A program made the translations under genes and the position numbers. The notes beneath the pieces were generated by a model. The model saw nothing but the letters and a program-made list of their open reading frames with translations, was not told where the DNA came from and did not search any database. From an uncultured Aquimarina sp. (GTDB taxonomy: Bacteria > Bacteroidota > Bacteroidia > Flavobacteriales > Flavobacteriaceae), in contig CANMWA010000004.1 of assembly GCA_947501475.1 (NCBI GenBank), forward strand, positions 1 to 64,000: DNA of 64,000 nucleotides, written 5' to 3'. Shown in pieces: positions 8,802-19,677 of this stretch (position 1 is the first letter of the stretch; each line of letters begins with the position of its first letter).

Positions 8802-9890
8802 TCATTCTGTTAGTATAATGATTCCTTTTTTTCCTTTGATCTGAAATTTTCCAGAAATACTTCTGGTTCCATATTTAGCACTAATGTCTCTTATTCGCTT
8901 TCGTTTATCAATCATATTAGTTTTTACACTGGTGAACGATTTAGGAATTCTTAATAAACCTTGTTCTAAAGAGGCATTAAAATCAAGAGTGGTTCCTGCA
9001 ATATTTATGTTAAGTTCTGAAGATTCTTGATTAATAATCACATTTGCATTTGGTTTTTGAAGTTTAGAAACCCAAAAGTCGGCTACTTCCATAGTTAGGT
9101 TAATATCTTGATATACATTGTTTAGATTCATGTTACTAAACATAAGTTCTCCTTTGATACTTCCTACCTTTTGTATAGTTATTTTATCCTTACTAGAATG
9201 AATTTCTAGAGCGCTTACATTTTCAATAGTAATATCGGTGCCACTACTAGTTATTTTAAGTTCTTTAGATTCTTCTATGTCGATTTCTCCATTTTTGAAT
9301 CGTATAGCACCATAGGTGATAGACTTTGTTTTTAGTTTTCCAAATTTCATTTCTATATTGGCATTGTCTAGGCTTTTATTTATCCAAATGTCACCATGTT
9401 GTTGGTTGATTTTTAATTTACCGTTCCATTCATTCATTATAATATCACCAAACTTATTCGTAATGTTTATCCCTGCATTTTGAGGCAAATAGATATCATA
9501 ATTAATTTGGATATTCCCGCTATCAAAGTCAAAAGGATTGACTTTTTCAAAAAGACGAGAAAATATGCTACTGCTTTTTTCTTCAATTACAGAAGCGATA
9601 CTAATGAAGTCTTCAGTACTACTTATTATGGGATAAATACGTTTTAAAAGCTCTGTAGCATCTTCCTTCTTCTTTTTACTTACTTCTATAGTAGCAATAA
9701 TCTGTATTGTTTTCTCTTTCCAGCCGTTTATGATAATATTACCATATTTATTGTCTAAATGCAGTGCTCTTGCATCGGTTAAAGGGTATGTTTTTTCTAT
9801 CTTTTTAGATACTTTTTCTTGTGCCCATATACTATAATTTGTAAGCAGTAGTAGTATCAATACAATAGGTTTATAAAATATAGTCTTCAT
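8802..9890 (-). CDS. DUF4097-like exported beta-helix protein
   Basis: A 362-residue protein with a signal peptide ending at IWAQ (about residue 24). The mature protein is a run of short beta strands with the phrase LHLDNKYGNIIINGW and recurring IxIxN/GDIxI patterns, as in DUF4097 proteins, which form right-handed beta-helix-like folds. A LAYxS-type repeat structure without cysteines is visible. The start overlaps the end of the anti-sigma gene by 20 bases, implying coupled translation. DUF4097 proteins are often found with ECF sigma and anti-sigma genes; their role is not established. Confidence 0.7.
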   Translation of the reverse strand: MKTIFYKPIVLILLLLTNYSIWAQEKVSKKIEKTYPLTDARALHLDNKYGNIIINGWKEKTIQIIATIEVSKKKKEDATELLKRIYPIISSTEDFISIASVIEEKSSSIFSRLFEKVNPFDFDSGNIQINYDIYLPQNAGINITNKFGDIIMNEWNGKLKINQQHGDIWINKSLDNANIEMKFGKLKTKSITYGAIRFKNGEIDIEESKELKITSSGTDITIENVSALEIHSSKDKITIQKVGSIKGELMFSNMNLNNVYQDINLTMEVADFWVSKLQKPNANVIINQESSELNINIAGTTLDFNASLEQGLLRIPKSFTSVKTNMIDKRKRIRDISAKYGTRSISGKFQIKGKKGIIILTE

Positions 9891-10410
9891 TACTATCTAT
9901 TTTTTTTGAATTATTGATCTGTTTTAACAGATTCTCAATCAATTCTATTCTTTTCTTATAATTGTTTATGATGGCTTCTAAAATGTATTCGTTATTAAGA
10001 TTTTTTGCCATTTCTAATTTTAAGGCATCATATTCTTTATCTAATTCATCCATAAAAGACAAGAATTCTTTTTTGTCTTTTGATTGTAATTTTTGGTTGT
10101 TTTTTACCAACTGTACTTGAAAAGAGACCAAACCTTTGTAGTATGTATCGATATCACGTAATTCATTATGTACAGTATTGTTTTGTAGATTTTGATTAAA
10201 CCCAGAAATATTAGAAAGGTTGTAGACGGATACTCCACTTATTAAAATCAAAATACTTGCTGCTATTTTTAGCAAAGGCGACTTCCATAATGTATTTGAT
10301 TTTGGTGTTTCTATGCGGGATTCGATATTATCCCACATTTTTGATCTGTCTGCTTTATGTTCATCAAACAGGGGTTTATTTTCTTTTATATATTTTTCTA
10401 AATCATCCAT
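9871..10410 (-). CDS. Putative anti-sigma factor, single-pass membrane protein
   Basis: A 179-residue protein directly following the ECF sigma gene (4-base gap). The cytoplasmic N-terminus (MDDLEKYIKENKPLFDEHKA) is short and helical, one membrane segment lies at about residues 47-65, and the periplasmic part is charged and helical with no named domain. This topology and position fit an anti-sigma factor that holds the sigma factor at the membrane. No ZAS zinc motif (HxxxCxxC) is visible, so it belongs to another class. The assignment rests mainly on context. Confidence 0.65.
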   Translation of the reverse strand: MDDLEKYIKENKPLFDEHKADRSKMWDNIESRIETPKSNTLWKSPLLKIAASILILISGVSVYNLSNISGFNQNLQNNTVHNELRDIDTYYKGLVSFQVQLVKNNQKLQSKDKKEFLSFMDELDKEYDALKLEMAKNLNNEYILEAIINNYKKRIELIENLLKQINNSKKIDSNEDYIL

Positions 10411-10414
10411 GGTA

Positions 10415-10954
10415 TTATGGGGTATTTATGATTTCAATTAGTTTTTTCTTAGCTCTATGATATTGTGATTTTGAAGTAGAAGCAGTAATTTCTAATATTT
10501 CTGCAATTTCTATATGATCATATCCTTCAATTAGGTAAAGATTAATGACTTGTCGATACCCTTGAGGTAGCTCATTAATACCTGCTTTTATTTTATTAAG
10601 GTCAAAGGTTATTACTTGATCATTAATTTCTTCGTTTAAATAATATTCATGATGTTCTAAAGGCACCAGAGTTATTCTTTTTAGTTTTAAATGATTTATA
10701 CTTTTATTAATTACGATTCTTTTCAACCAGGAACCAAAAGTGCTTTCATATCTAAATGATTTTAAATTTTTAAAAGCATCAACAAAACTATCTTGTACAA
10801 TGTCTTCTGCATCTTCTTTTACACTAAGGATGCGCATACTTACATTATACATAGCATCTACATAGAGCTCGTATAATTGGTATTGCGAATTCCTGTCACC
10901 AGACTTGCTTTGTTCTACAAGATCTTTATGTGTGTAAAGAATTTTGGTTTTCAA
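10415..10954 (-). CDS. ECF-type RNA polymerase sigma factor
   Basis: A 179-residue sigma-70 of the extracytoplasmic-function group. Region 2 spans about residues 22-88 (with AEDIVQDSFVDAFKNL and the promoter-melting FGSWLKRIVINKSINHLK), and region 4 spans about 118-175 (LPQGYRQVINLYLIEGYDH and the helix-turn-helix EIAEILEITASTSKSQYHRA). Regions 1 and 3 are absent, as expected. It leads an operon with an anti-sigma factor, DUF4097, a barrel protein and perhaps a 50-residue ORF. Its promoter targets are not visible; autoregulation is usual for such operons. Confidence 0.92.
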   Translation of the reverse strand: MKTKILYTHKDLVEQSKSGDRNSQYQLYELYVDAMYNVSMRILSVKEDAEDIVQDSFVDAFKNLKSFRYESTFGSWLKRIVINKSINHLKLKRITLVPLEHHEYYLNEEINDQVITFDLNKIKAGINELPQGYRQVINLYLIEGYDHIEIAEILEITASTSKSQYHRAKKKLIEIINTP

Positions 10955-11072
10955 TTGATTGTAAGTTTCTTTAAAGATACTTTTCTTTTCTAGTTACTAT
11001 TATTGACAACTTGAAATTAGAAAGGTTGCATCTATAGAGAGTTTTAATAAATAGAAGGGTTATATTTAAATA

Positions 11073-11109
11073 AAAAAGCCTTTAAAATATATATTTTTAA
11101 AGGCTTTTT
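11073..11109 (-). terminator. Terminator of icd
   Basis: A perfect 15-base inverted repeat (11073-11087 with 11095-11109, loop of 7) with a GCC/GGC core and A/T ends lies 17 bases past the icd stop codon. Confidence 0.85.
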
Positions 11110-11126
11110 ACTCTATTTGGTATTTT

Positions 11127-13367
<2,241 letters not shown>

Positions 13368-13537
13368 TTAAGGTATCTTACTATTACGACTGATAATCTT
13401 GATACTGATATATGTTATTTTCTTTTGGAAATAATTAGTCGTTTAATTTAACTAAGACAAACAATAGTGTTGATTTAATTTTATTTAGAAAAATGAAATC
13501 ATCATTGCAATATTGTTATTCAGAGATTTTCCGAGCG

Positions 13538-13568
13538 CGAAGATACAAATCTAGTGGGGCAAATGCAA
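13538..13568 (-). promoter_or_regulatory. Putative icd promoter
   Basis: Read on the minus strand, TTG (13568-13566) and TATCTTCG (13545-13538) are separated by 20 bases, close to the Bacteroidota consensus. The region just around it is locally GC-richer than its surroundings. Confidence 0.5.
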
Positions 13569-13685
13569 CCTGTGCGCTGTTAGTTTTGAGTTAAAGCGTT
13601 GTGTGTTAATTGTGTTAAATTAAAGAAAGGGAATATTTTATAACTTTTTTTAGAGGAGTGATAATAATGTGTGTATAAAAATTAA

Positions 13686-13724
13686 AAAGCCATATCAAGA
13701 ATACGAATATTTTGATATGGCTTT
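13686..13724. terminator. Orphan terminator-like hairpin
   Basis: A perfect 13-base inverted repeat (13686-13698 with 13712-13724, loop of 13). On the minus strand it is followed by a T-rich tract, as in an intrinsic terminator. No protein-coding gene ends nearby on either strand, so it suggests a transcript reading leftward through 14165-13725. Confidence 0.55.
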
Positions 13725-14165
13725 ATTGGAAATAATTTTTTAATGTTAGCTGTTTTACCCGCTATTAAATAAGAACTTTCGTTCTTTATAACATAAATTT
13801 ATTTCCAGTTTCGAGTAGAATGAATTTGTCAAAATCAAACTTTGATTAAAATAATTTAAATTCTACTCATACGACTATTATGAGTGATTATGTTTCTAAA
13901 TTACGATTGCAATTTTGGTTTTCACTCGGGATAGTCAAATTCCATTTAAAATTAAAAAGGTGTCAAAACTTAATTTTTTCTTTTGAATTTCATTTTGAAA
14001 TGATTTTAAAGTAAGGCCTTTAAACTTATTTCAAGGATGTACTCAAAAAAATAACTTTCGTTTTATATTTATTTTAATTTCAAATTGGTTTTTATATGTT
14101 CAAAGAACGTATTGTGTGTATTACATAATTTAAGAATCCTTGTGTCATCTCTGTAATTATATAAC
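13725..14165 (-). ncRNA. Candidate structured non-coding RNA between icd and rplS
   Basis: This 440-base stretch has no ORF of note, but lies between a promoter-like site (14170-14200) and a terminator hairpin (13686-13724), both oriented to the minus strand. Inside it are a 6-base hairpin with a 4-base loop (13771-13786), a 9-base pairing of 13813-13821 with 13860-13868, and a competing 6-base hairpin (13865-13870 with 13880-13885) that shares bases with it. I do not recognise tmRNA, RNase P RNA, SRP RNA or a known riboswitch. It could instead be a decayed gene or a dispersed intergenic repeat. Confidence 0.3.
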
Positions 14166-14169
14166 AATA

Positions 14170-14200
14170 TAAAGATAAGAAAAATTGATAGGATGGTCAA
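14170..14200 (-). promoter_or_regulatory. Promoter-like site facing the intergenic RNA candidate
   Basis: On the minus strand TTG (14200-14198) and TATCTTTA (14177-14170) are 20 bases apart. This fits the consensus apart from the last base of the -7 element. It lies beyond the rplS terminator, so it would start an independent transcript. Confidence 0.3.
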
Positions 14201-14261
14201 TAATCCTTATAATATTAGTTATCAACTGGTTATGAACTAAGGTTGTTAACTTTTGTTCATA

Positions 14262-14291
14262 AAAAAAGGTTGCCCATGGGCAACCTTTTTT
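14262..14291 (-). terminator. Terminator of rplS
   Basis: An A-tract, a perfect GC-rich inverted repeat (arms GGTTGCC and GGCAACC around CATG) and a T-tract form arms 14262-14274 and 14279-14291. It lies 18 bases past the rplS stop and could also work on the plus strand. Confidence 0.85.
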
Positions 14292-14308
14292 GTTTTGAAA
14301 ATATAGAA

Positions 14309-14659
14309 TTAATTTCTTCTTTCTTTGATTCTTGCTTTTTTACCAGTAAGTCCTCTAAAGTAGAATATACGTGCTCTACGTACTTTACCACTTTTATTGA
14401 TTTCAATTTTTTGAAGCGCAGGTAAATTAACAGGAAAAATACGCTCAACACCAATTGTACCAGACATTTTTCTGATTGTAAATGTCTCGGTTGATCCAGC
14501 TCCTCTTCTTTGTATTACAACTCCTCTAAAGAACTGAGTACGAGTTTTATTTCCTTCTTTAATTTCATAATAAACAGTGATAGTATCACCAGCAGAGAAA
14601 TTTGGAAATTCTTTTTTTGTTACAAATTCGTTTTGTACAAATTTTACTAAATCTTCCAT
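14309..14659 (-). CDS. rplS: 50S ribosomal protein L19
   Basis: L19 sits at the interface of the large and small ribosomal subunits. At 116 residues it matches the family length. The conserved opening (FPNFSAGDTITVYYEI), the FRGVVIQRRGAGSTETFTIR block and the basic end with KVRRARIFYFRGLTGKKARI are all present. It has a textbook promoter at 14732-14761 and its own terminator. In many bacteria rplS is cotranscribed with trmD; here trmD lies just upstream on the same strand but rplS has its own promoter in the 129-base gap. Confidence 0.97.
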   Translation of the reverse strand: MEDLVKFVQNEFVTKKEFPNFSAGDTITVYYEIKEGNKTRTQFFRGVVIQRRGAGSTETFTIRKMSGTIGVERIFPVNLPALQKIEINKSGKVRRARIFYFRGLTGKKARIKERRN

Positions 14660-14731
14660 TTTTGATATAGTTTCTTTGATTTTGCTTAAGCAACATTCAC
14701 GATTTTCGTCAGAGGTTGTTTAATCAGGGTG

Positions 14732-14761
14732 CAAAAATAAGTATTATTTGATTATTGGCAA
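14732..14761 (-). promoter_or_regulatory. rplS promoter
   Basis: On the minus strand TTG (14761-14759) and TATTTTTG (14739-14732) are exactly 19 bases apart, an excellent match to the Bacteroidota vegetative promoter. The predicted leader is about 70 bases, a usual site for ribosomal protein control. Confidence 0.7.
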
Positions 14762-14788
14762 CTATTTTTTAATTTTTCTTTGTATCAA

Positions 14789-15466
14789 TTAATCTTCTAA
14801 TAAATCAGGTCTTCTGTCTTTTGTTCTTTTATAGGCTTGTTCTTCTCTCCAGGTTTCAATTTTTGGAAAATTACCTGATGTTAATACTTCTGGTACTTTC
14901 CAGTTTTTGTACTCTGCAGGCCTAGTGTATATAGGTGGTGCCAATAGATTGTCTTGAAAAGAATCGGTTAGGGCAGAGGTTTCATTGCCTAATACACCTG
15001 GAATAAGTCTAATTATGGCATCACACAAAATTAGGGCTCCAAGCTCACCGCCTGATAATACATAATCACCTACTGATATTTCTTTTGTAATAAAATGATC
15101 TCTTACTCTTTGATCTACTCCTTTATAATGACCACAAAGAATAATTAGGTTGCCTTTTAATGATAATTGATTTGAAATACTTTGGTTAAGTGTTTCTCCA
15201 TCTGGGGTCATGTATATGATTTCGTCATATGCTCTCTCTGACTTTAATTTAGAAATACACTTATCTATAGGTTCAATCATCATTACCATGCCTGCACCGC
15301 CACCAAATTGATAGTCGTCTACTTGTTTGTAATTATCTGTAGTATAATCTCGTAAATTATGCAAGTGTACCTCTACCAATCCTTTTTCGATAGATCGCTT
15401 CATTATTGAAGCTTCAAAAGGGCTTTTAAGAATATCTGGTACAACAGTAATAATATCAATTCGCAT
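14789..15466 (-). CDS. trmD: tRNA (guanine-37-N1)-methyltransferase
   Basis: Methylates N1 of G37 next to the anticodon of several tRNAs, using S-adenosylmethionine, and so prevents frameshifting. It has 225 residues and the SPOUT trefoil-knot fold: FGGGAGMVM near residue 55, [13 protein letters not shown] near residue 110, and [17 protein letters not shown] at about 130-148. The C-terminal domain ends in [13 protein letters not shown]. It follows a membrane protein gene (15534-16151) after a 67-base gap and precedes rplS. Confidence 0.96.
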   Translation of the reverse strand: MRIDIITVVPDILKSPFEASIMKRSIEKGLVEVHLHNLRDYTTDNYKQVDDYQFGGGAGMVMMIEPIDKCISKLKSERAYDEIIYMTPDGETLNQSISNQLSLKGNLIILCGHYKGVDQRVRDHFITKEISVGDYVLSGGELGALILCDAIIRLIPGVLGNETSALTDSFQDNLLAPPIYTRPAEYKNWKVPEVLTSGNFPKIETWREEQAYKRTKDRRPDLLED

Positions 15467-15533
15467 CTTGTAGTATTATTTTAGTAAAATGCAAAGATGC
15501 AAAAGAATGTATTGAAAATCTAAAAAATAAGAA

Positions 15534-16151
15534 CTACTTAGCTCCAGTTTTACGTTGCTTGTTTATCTCATCCTGAAGCTTACGCATTACTTTTTGTTCG
15601 CGTTCTAGTGATCTGCGTCTATGATCTTCAAATTCTTCTTCTGTTTCAGCCAATGCTTTTTTTGCTTGCACAGTTATGGCATTACTGTTTTTAAATTTGA
15701 AAATAAAAAATCCAAGTATAGCTAATAATGCACCAATAATCAACCACATAATTGTATTGTAACTAGCTTTGGTGACTGAAGCTCCTAGTAGACTCATACT
15801 GTCTTTTTCGTTGGTTACAGTTGATAAATCCCCATTTGTTTTGGCTAGAGATTCTTGAAGTCCAGTTATTGTATTTTTTTGCTCAGCAATTTGTTGATTT
15901 GAAGTGTTTAATTTAGCTTCTAAAGTTTTAAGAGTATCCGTAACATTGGATTTTAGTTTATTTATCCATACTTGCTTTATAACCTTATATTCTTGATATC
16001 TTCCTGATTTTTTTATTACCATATCAAATTGCCCTTCTATTTTCTCTTGTTTTAAGGCATCTTCAACAGTAATCTTTTCTTCTTGTGCATGTGTTCGTTG
16101 AGAAAAAGATAATAGTATAGTTAAAACTAGTAGGTACTTTGGTAATTTCAT
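15534..16151 (-). CDS. Exported coiled-coil membrane protein upstream of trmD
   Basis: A 205-residue protein with a signal peptide (residues 1-22, ending THAQ), a periplasmic coiled coil (about 65-125), one membrane helix (about 131-152) and a charged cytoplasmic helix (about 160-205). The helix after the membrane is rich in Glu, Arg and Lys. I do not recognise a catalytic motif. Relatives in this genomic position are sometimes annotated as tRNA guanine methyltransferase, which the sequence does not support; that label looks copied from trmD. Function unknown. Confidence 0.65.
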   Translation of the reverse strand: MKLPKYLLVLTILLSFSQRTHAQEEKITVEDALKQEKIEGQFDMVIKKSGRYQEYKVIKQVWINKLKSNVTDTLKTLEAKLNTSNQQIAEQKNTITGLQESLAKTNGDLSTVTNEKDSMSLLGASVTKASYNTIMWLIIGALLAILGFFIFKFKNSNAITVQAKKALAETEEEFEDHRRRSLEREQKVMRKLQDEINKQRKTGAK

Positions 16152-16458
16152 GTGTTTTAATTCTTATATTTTATAATTATGCGCTCCGATTATTCACCAG
16201 TATTTGTGGATTGGTGAAAATAATTAACTTGTTGTATATAGGTGATTATCCCTTTTTTAGTTTCCTGTTAATTTCTTCTGTAACGAGAATAAATGTACGA
16301 TATTGTAAGTAATTAGAAAGTTTTTTTTGTAAGAATTTCCTGTGTAACTATTTTGTCTTTAATTTATTGGTAATAAAATATTTATGCTTCTTAGTTAAGT
16401 ATTAGTGATATCAATAATAAATAAAGAAAACTTATTCGATATACCTTATAGAATAAAA
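16152..16458. other. Non-coding gap between GAPDH and the coiled-coil gene
   Basis: No ORF of note is seen. The only structure is a 7-base inverted repeat (16193-16199 with 16212-16218) about 42 bases upstream of the minus-strand start at 16151, which could be an operator or a leader hairpin. Confidence 0.4.
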
Positions 16459-16483
16459 AAAGCCGCTATAAAAGTGCGGCTTT
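16459..16483 (-). terminator. Terminator of gap
   Basis: An 8-base perfect GC-rich inverted repeat (16459-16466 with 16476-16483) with A-runs to the left lies 30 bases past the stop of the GAPDH gene, giving a T-run on the minus-strand transcript. Confidence 0.8.
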
Positions 16484-16512
16484 GGTTTTTTTAAAAATAC
16501 CTCAATACTTAA

Positions 16513-17961
16513 TTAGTAATATGTAAACCTTCTAACCTTTGCAATATATTTAGATAATCTGATTACTTGATGGCTGTATCCATATTCGTTATCATACCAT
16601 ACGTATAGTACTACATTATTACCTTTAGAGTCTACTATAGTAGCATTACTGTCATATATGGAAGGAGCAGAGGACCCCACAATGTCACTAGATACTAGTT
16701 CATTGTCTAAAGAGTATTTTATTTGCTCTACAAGATTTCCTTCTAAGGCGTATTTTTTCATTACAGCATTCATACTTTCTTTAGAGGCTTTCTTGTCTAG
16801 ATTTAGGTTTAAGATTGCTAAAGATCCATTGGGTACAGGAACTCTTATGGCGTTTGATGTTAGTTTCCCTTCAAAACTCGGTAGTGCTTTAGAAACAGCT
16901 TTACCTGCCCCGGTTTCTGTAATTACCATATTTAATGCTGCAGCACGACCTCTACGGTATTTTTGGTGCATATTATCCACCAAATTTTGATCATTAGTGT
17001 ATGCGTGTATAGTTTCTAAGTGACCGTTTACTACACCAAAACTTTCTTCAACTGCCTGTAATATTGGGGTGATAGCATTAGTTGTACAAGATGCAGCAGA
17101 AAATATATCTACTTTGTCTGGGTCATGTTCTTTATGATTTACACCATGTACTATGTTTGGAATACCTTTTCCTGGAGCGGTAAGTAATACCTTGTCTATT
17201 CCTTTTGCTTTTAGATGCCTGCTTAATGCTTCTTTATCTCTAAAAGCGCCAGTATTATCTATAACAAGTGCGTCTTGGATTCCGTATGTTGTGTAATCAA
17301 TATCTTCAGGATTGTTTGCGCTAATTATTTTTACTGTAGTTCCATTAATAATTAAAGCGCTATTATCAATGTCAATTTCAACAGTTCCAGCAAAATCGCC
17401 ATGTACAGAATCGTTTCTCAATAATGATGCTCTTTTTTCAAGTACTTCTTCGGTTACTTCACCTCGAGTTACAATTGCCCTCAGTCTTAATTGACTTCCT
17501 TTTCCTGTGATTGTCATTAATTCACGAGCTACTAATCGGCCAATTCTTCCAAATCCATACAATACAACATTTTTTGGAGAAATAGGCTTGAATGTTTTTG
17601 CATCTTTCAGTTTGTCTTGTACAAAACGATTGATTGATCCAAATTCTTCACTTGCCAAATGATACTCATAAGTTAGTTTGCCAATATCTAATTTAGCTGG
17701 CGGTAAATTCATCAATTTAATTGCCTGTGCAATTTCAACAGAATCAAAAATAGAAATTGGTTTTTGAACAAATTCACCAGCATATTCATGCAGGTTGATA
17801 ATTTCACTTACATTTTTATCAATCAACTGATTTCTGAACAGTACTAATTCTATAGCGTTGTCGTACCATAAATCACTTACAGTTTTGATAAATGCTACAG
17901 TAGCGCGACGCCTATCTGCTTGAAATGCTAGTTCTTTTTCGTAAACTTCGTTAGAGTTCAT
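16513..17961 (-). CDS. gap: Long-form glyceraldehyde-3-phosphate dehydrogenase
   Basis: Converts glyceraldehyde 3-phosphate to 1,3-bisphosphoglycerate with NAD(P). The NAD-binding start NVVLYGFGRIGRLVAREL begins only at residue 131, and the catalytic cysteine is Cys292 in SAASCTTNAITP. The canonical protein is about 335 residues, so the first 130 residues are an added helical N-terminal domain. In addition, the SCTTN-C sequence of most GAPDHs is SCTTN-A here. The gene is monocistronic with its own terminator. Long GAPDHs with such an N-terminal region are known in this phylum, but the role of the extension is not known to me. It may favour gluconeogenesis; that is only a guess. Confidence 0.9.
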   Translation of the reverse strand: MNSNEVYEKELAFQADRRRATVAFIKTVSDLWYDNAIELVLFRNQLIDKNVSEIINLHEYAGEFVQKPISIFDSVEIAQAIKLMNLPPAKLDIGKLTYEYHLASEEFGSINRFVQDKLKDAKTFKPISPKNVVLYGFGRIGRLVARELMTITGKGSQLRLRAIVTRGEVTEEVLEKRASLLRNDSVHGDFAGTVEIDIDNSALIINGTTVKIISANNPEDIDYTTYGIQDALVIDNTGAFRDKEALSRHLKAKGIDKVLLTAPGKGIPNIVHGVNHKEHDPDKVDIFSAASCTTNAITPILQAVEESFGVVNGHLETIHAYTNDQNLVDNMHQKYRRGRAAALNMVITETGAGKAVSKALPSFEGKLTSNAIRVPVPNGSLAILNLNLDKKASKESMNAVMKKYALEGNLVEQIKYSLDNELVSSDIVGSSAPSIYDSNATIVDSKGNNVVLYVWYDNEYGYSHQVIRLSKYIAKVRRFTYY

Positions 17962-18045
17962 AGTTGTTGTGTTTTAAAACAGTCTTGAAATTTCGTGCAA
18001 AAGTATATATTTCAAACGTTTTCGTGAAGTTTTTTTAATAAAAAA

Positions 18046-18074
18046 ATCCCATTACTTTTTTGAAGCAATGGGAT
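18046..18074 (-). terminator. Terminator of the htrA-type gene
   Basis: An 8-base inverted repeat (18046-18053 with 18067-18074) with an inner CTT/AAG pairing is followed on the minus strand by a run of T. It lies 24 bases past the protease stop. Confidence 0.85.
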
Positions 18075-18098
18075 GTAAGATTATATATGGGGTTTTAC

Positions 18099-19520
18099 TT
18101 AGTTTTGGAAAACAAATTCTCGTTTATCTCCATTTTTATCTACTAGACTGATTGTAATATCTTCATCTGGGTATTTACTTTCTATAATTTCTTTTACATC
18201 TAGTACGTTTTTTACTTTTTTACCATCTATTTCACATATAATAAGGCCTTCTAGATTGTATCGTTTCATTCTTGAGCTCAACGCTTTGCTAATGACAACA
18301 CCATGATCAAGGTCGAATTTTTTTAAGTAGTTTTTAGAAGGAGGATTTATAACCTCGACACCTACATCGTCTATACTATAATTTTGGATTTCATATTTTG
18401 TTAGTGTTACAGGTAAAACGAGTTCTTTGTTGTTTCTTAATACCTTAACATTGATAATATCTTTTGGTCTTTTGCTATTTACATATCCTGTAAGGTCAGA
18501 AAATTTTTTTATTGGCAATCCGTCGATTTCACGGATAACATCTCCTTGTAATACTCCAGCTTTCTTAGCGCCACTTCCATCTGTTACAGATGCGACAAAT
18601 ACTCCTTGAGAAACAGTAATATTATACTCTTCCATGGCTTTGGTATTGATAGTGCCGCCTCTAATTCCTAAAATCCCTCTTTGTACATCTCCAAATTCAA
18701 TAATATCATCTATGATTTTTTTAGCATTATTAGAAGGTACTGCAAATGCATACCCCACATAACTACCTGTTTGAGAGGTGATAGCAGTGTTGATCCCAAT
18801 GAGTTCACCTCTTACATTAACTAATGCACCACCACTGTTTCCTGGATTAATTGCTGCATCTGTTTGTATAAAAGATTGAATTTTATCATCATACTCATTA
18901 AGATCTCTGGATTTTGCACTAATAATACCTGCTGTAACGGTAGAGGTAAGGTTAAAAGGGTTACCTACCGCTAGTACCCATTCTCCGATTTTTGCAGTAT
19001 TAGAATCTCCAAATGGGATATAGGATAATTTTTCATCTGTTTTAATCCTAATTAAAGCTATATCAGCCTGAGGCGCTGTGCCTACAACTTCGGCTTTATA
19101 TGACTTGTTGTTGTTTAATGTGACTTCTAGGTCTGTAGCTCCTTCGATAACGTGATTATTGGTAACAATATATCCATCTTCGGTAATGATTACTCCAGAT
19201 CCTACTCCTTGAATTCTTCTTTCTTGCTCGCCTCCATTTCTAAAAAACTCCATTAAATTTCTTGGCGACCGTGTTACTCCATATTGTTTAACATGTACTA
19301 CAGCATTCACAGTTTTTTCTGCAGCTGTGGTAAAATCTGTTCCAATGTTTGAAAGATTGGCATTTGTATTGGTAACATTATATGAAGTTGGAATAAGGTT
19401 TGGAGTGCTCTCTTTGTGGCTTATCATAACGGTTTCAGGCTCTAAAAATGCTTTATATGCTCCTAAAGTTAACCCTCCGGCTAGTATGGCTACAATAAAT
19501 AAGTTCAAATATCTTTTCAT
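18099..19520 (-). CDS. DegP/HtrA-type periplasmic serine protease
   Basis: A 473-residue protein-quality-control protease. An N-terminal membrane or signal segment (about 5-22) precedes a trypsin-like domain (about 60-275) whose catalytic triad is His123 (NNHVIEG), Asp153 (QADIALIRI) and Ser229 (PGNSGGALVN). Two PDZ domains follow (about 285-370 and 385-470). This is the size and order of E. coli DegP (474). It is the only gene of its transcript, diverging from dapF. It most likely degrades or chaperones misfolded envelope proteins; the local sigma factor operon is 8 kb away and no shared promoter motif is visible. Confidence 0.92.
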   Translation of the reverse strand: MKRYLNLFIVAILAGGLTLGAYKAFLEPETVMISHKESTPNLIPTSYNVTNTNANLSNIGTDFTTAAEKTVNAVVHVKQYGVTRSPRNLMEFFRNGGEQERRIQGVGSGVIITEDGYIVTNNHVIEGATDLEVTLNNNKSYKAEVVGTAPQADIALIRIKTDEKLSYIPFGDSNTAKIGEWVLAVGNPFNLTSTVTAGIISAKSRDLNEYDDKIQSFIQTDAAINPGNSGGALVNVRGELIGINTAITSQTGSYVGYAFAVPSNNAKKIIDDIIEFGDVQRGILGIRGGTINTKAMEEYNITVSQGVFVASVTDGSGAKKAGVLQGDVIREIDGLPIKKFSDLTGYVNSKRPKDIINVKVLRNNKELVLPVTLTKYEIQNYSIDDVGVEVINPPSKNYLKKFDLDHGVVISKALSSRMKRYNLEGLIICEIDGKKVKNVLDVKEIIESKYPDEDITISLVDKNGDKREFVFQN

Positions 19521-19651
19521 CTTCTTAAGTTTTTATTTAATTTGACTATTACTATATAGACTGTCAATAACTTTTAAAATTACAATTATAGTATACTTTT
19601 TTTATGATTTTTAACTCACAATTAACAACGGTTTTGTGTTTACATTCTTTG

Positions 19652-19659
19652 TACCTTTG
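19652..19659 (+). promoter_or_regulatory. Likely -7 element for dapF
   Basis: TACCTTTG matches TAnnTTTG exactly and is 18 bases before the dapF start. No well-spaced TTTG is visible; the closest (19633-19636) is at a spacing of 15. Confidence 0.4.
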
Positions 19660-19677
19660 CTCGTATAATGAAATAAA

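Noticed and set aside
14243..14454. Short ORFs on both strands over rplS and its terminator
   Set aside because: They lie in other frames of rplS and in the palindromic terminator, and their sequences show no domain features.
16658..16990. 110-residue plus-strand ORF inside gap
   Set aside because: It lies antisense to a strongly conserved gene in a shadow frame, without a ribosome site or domain.
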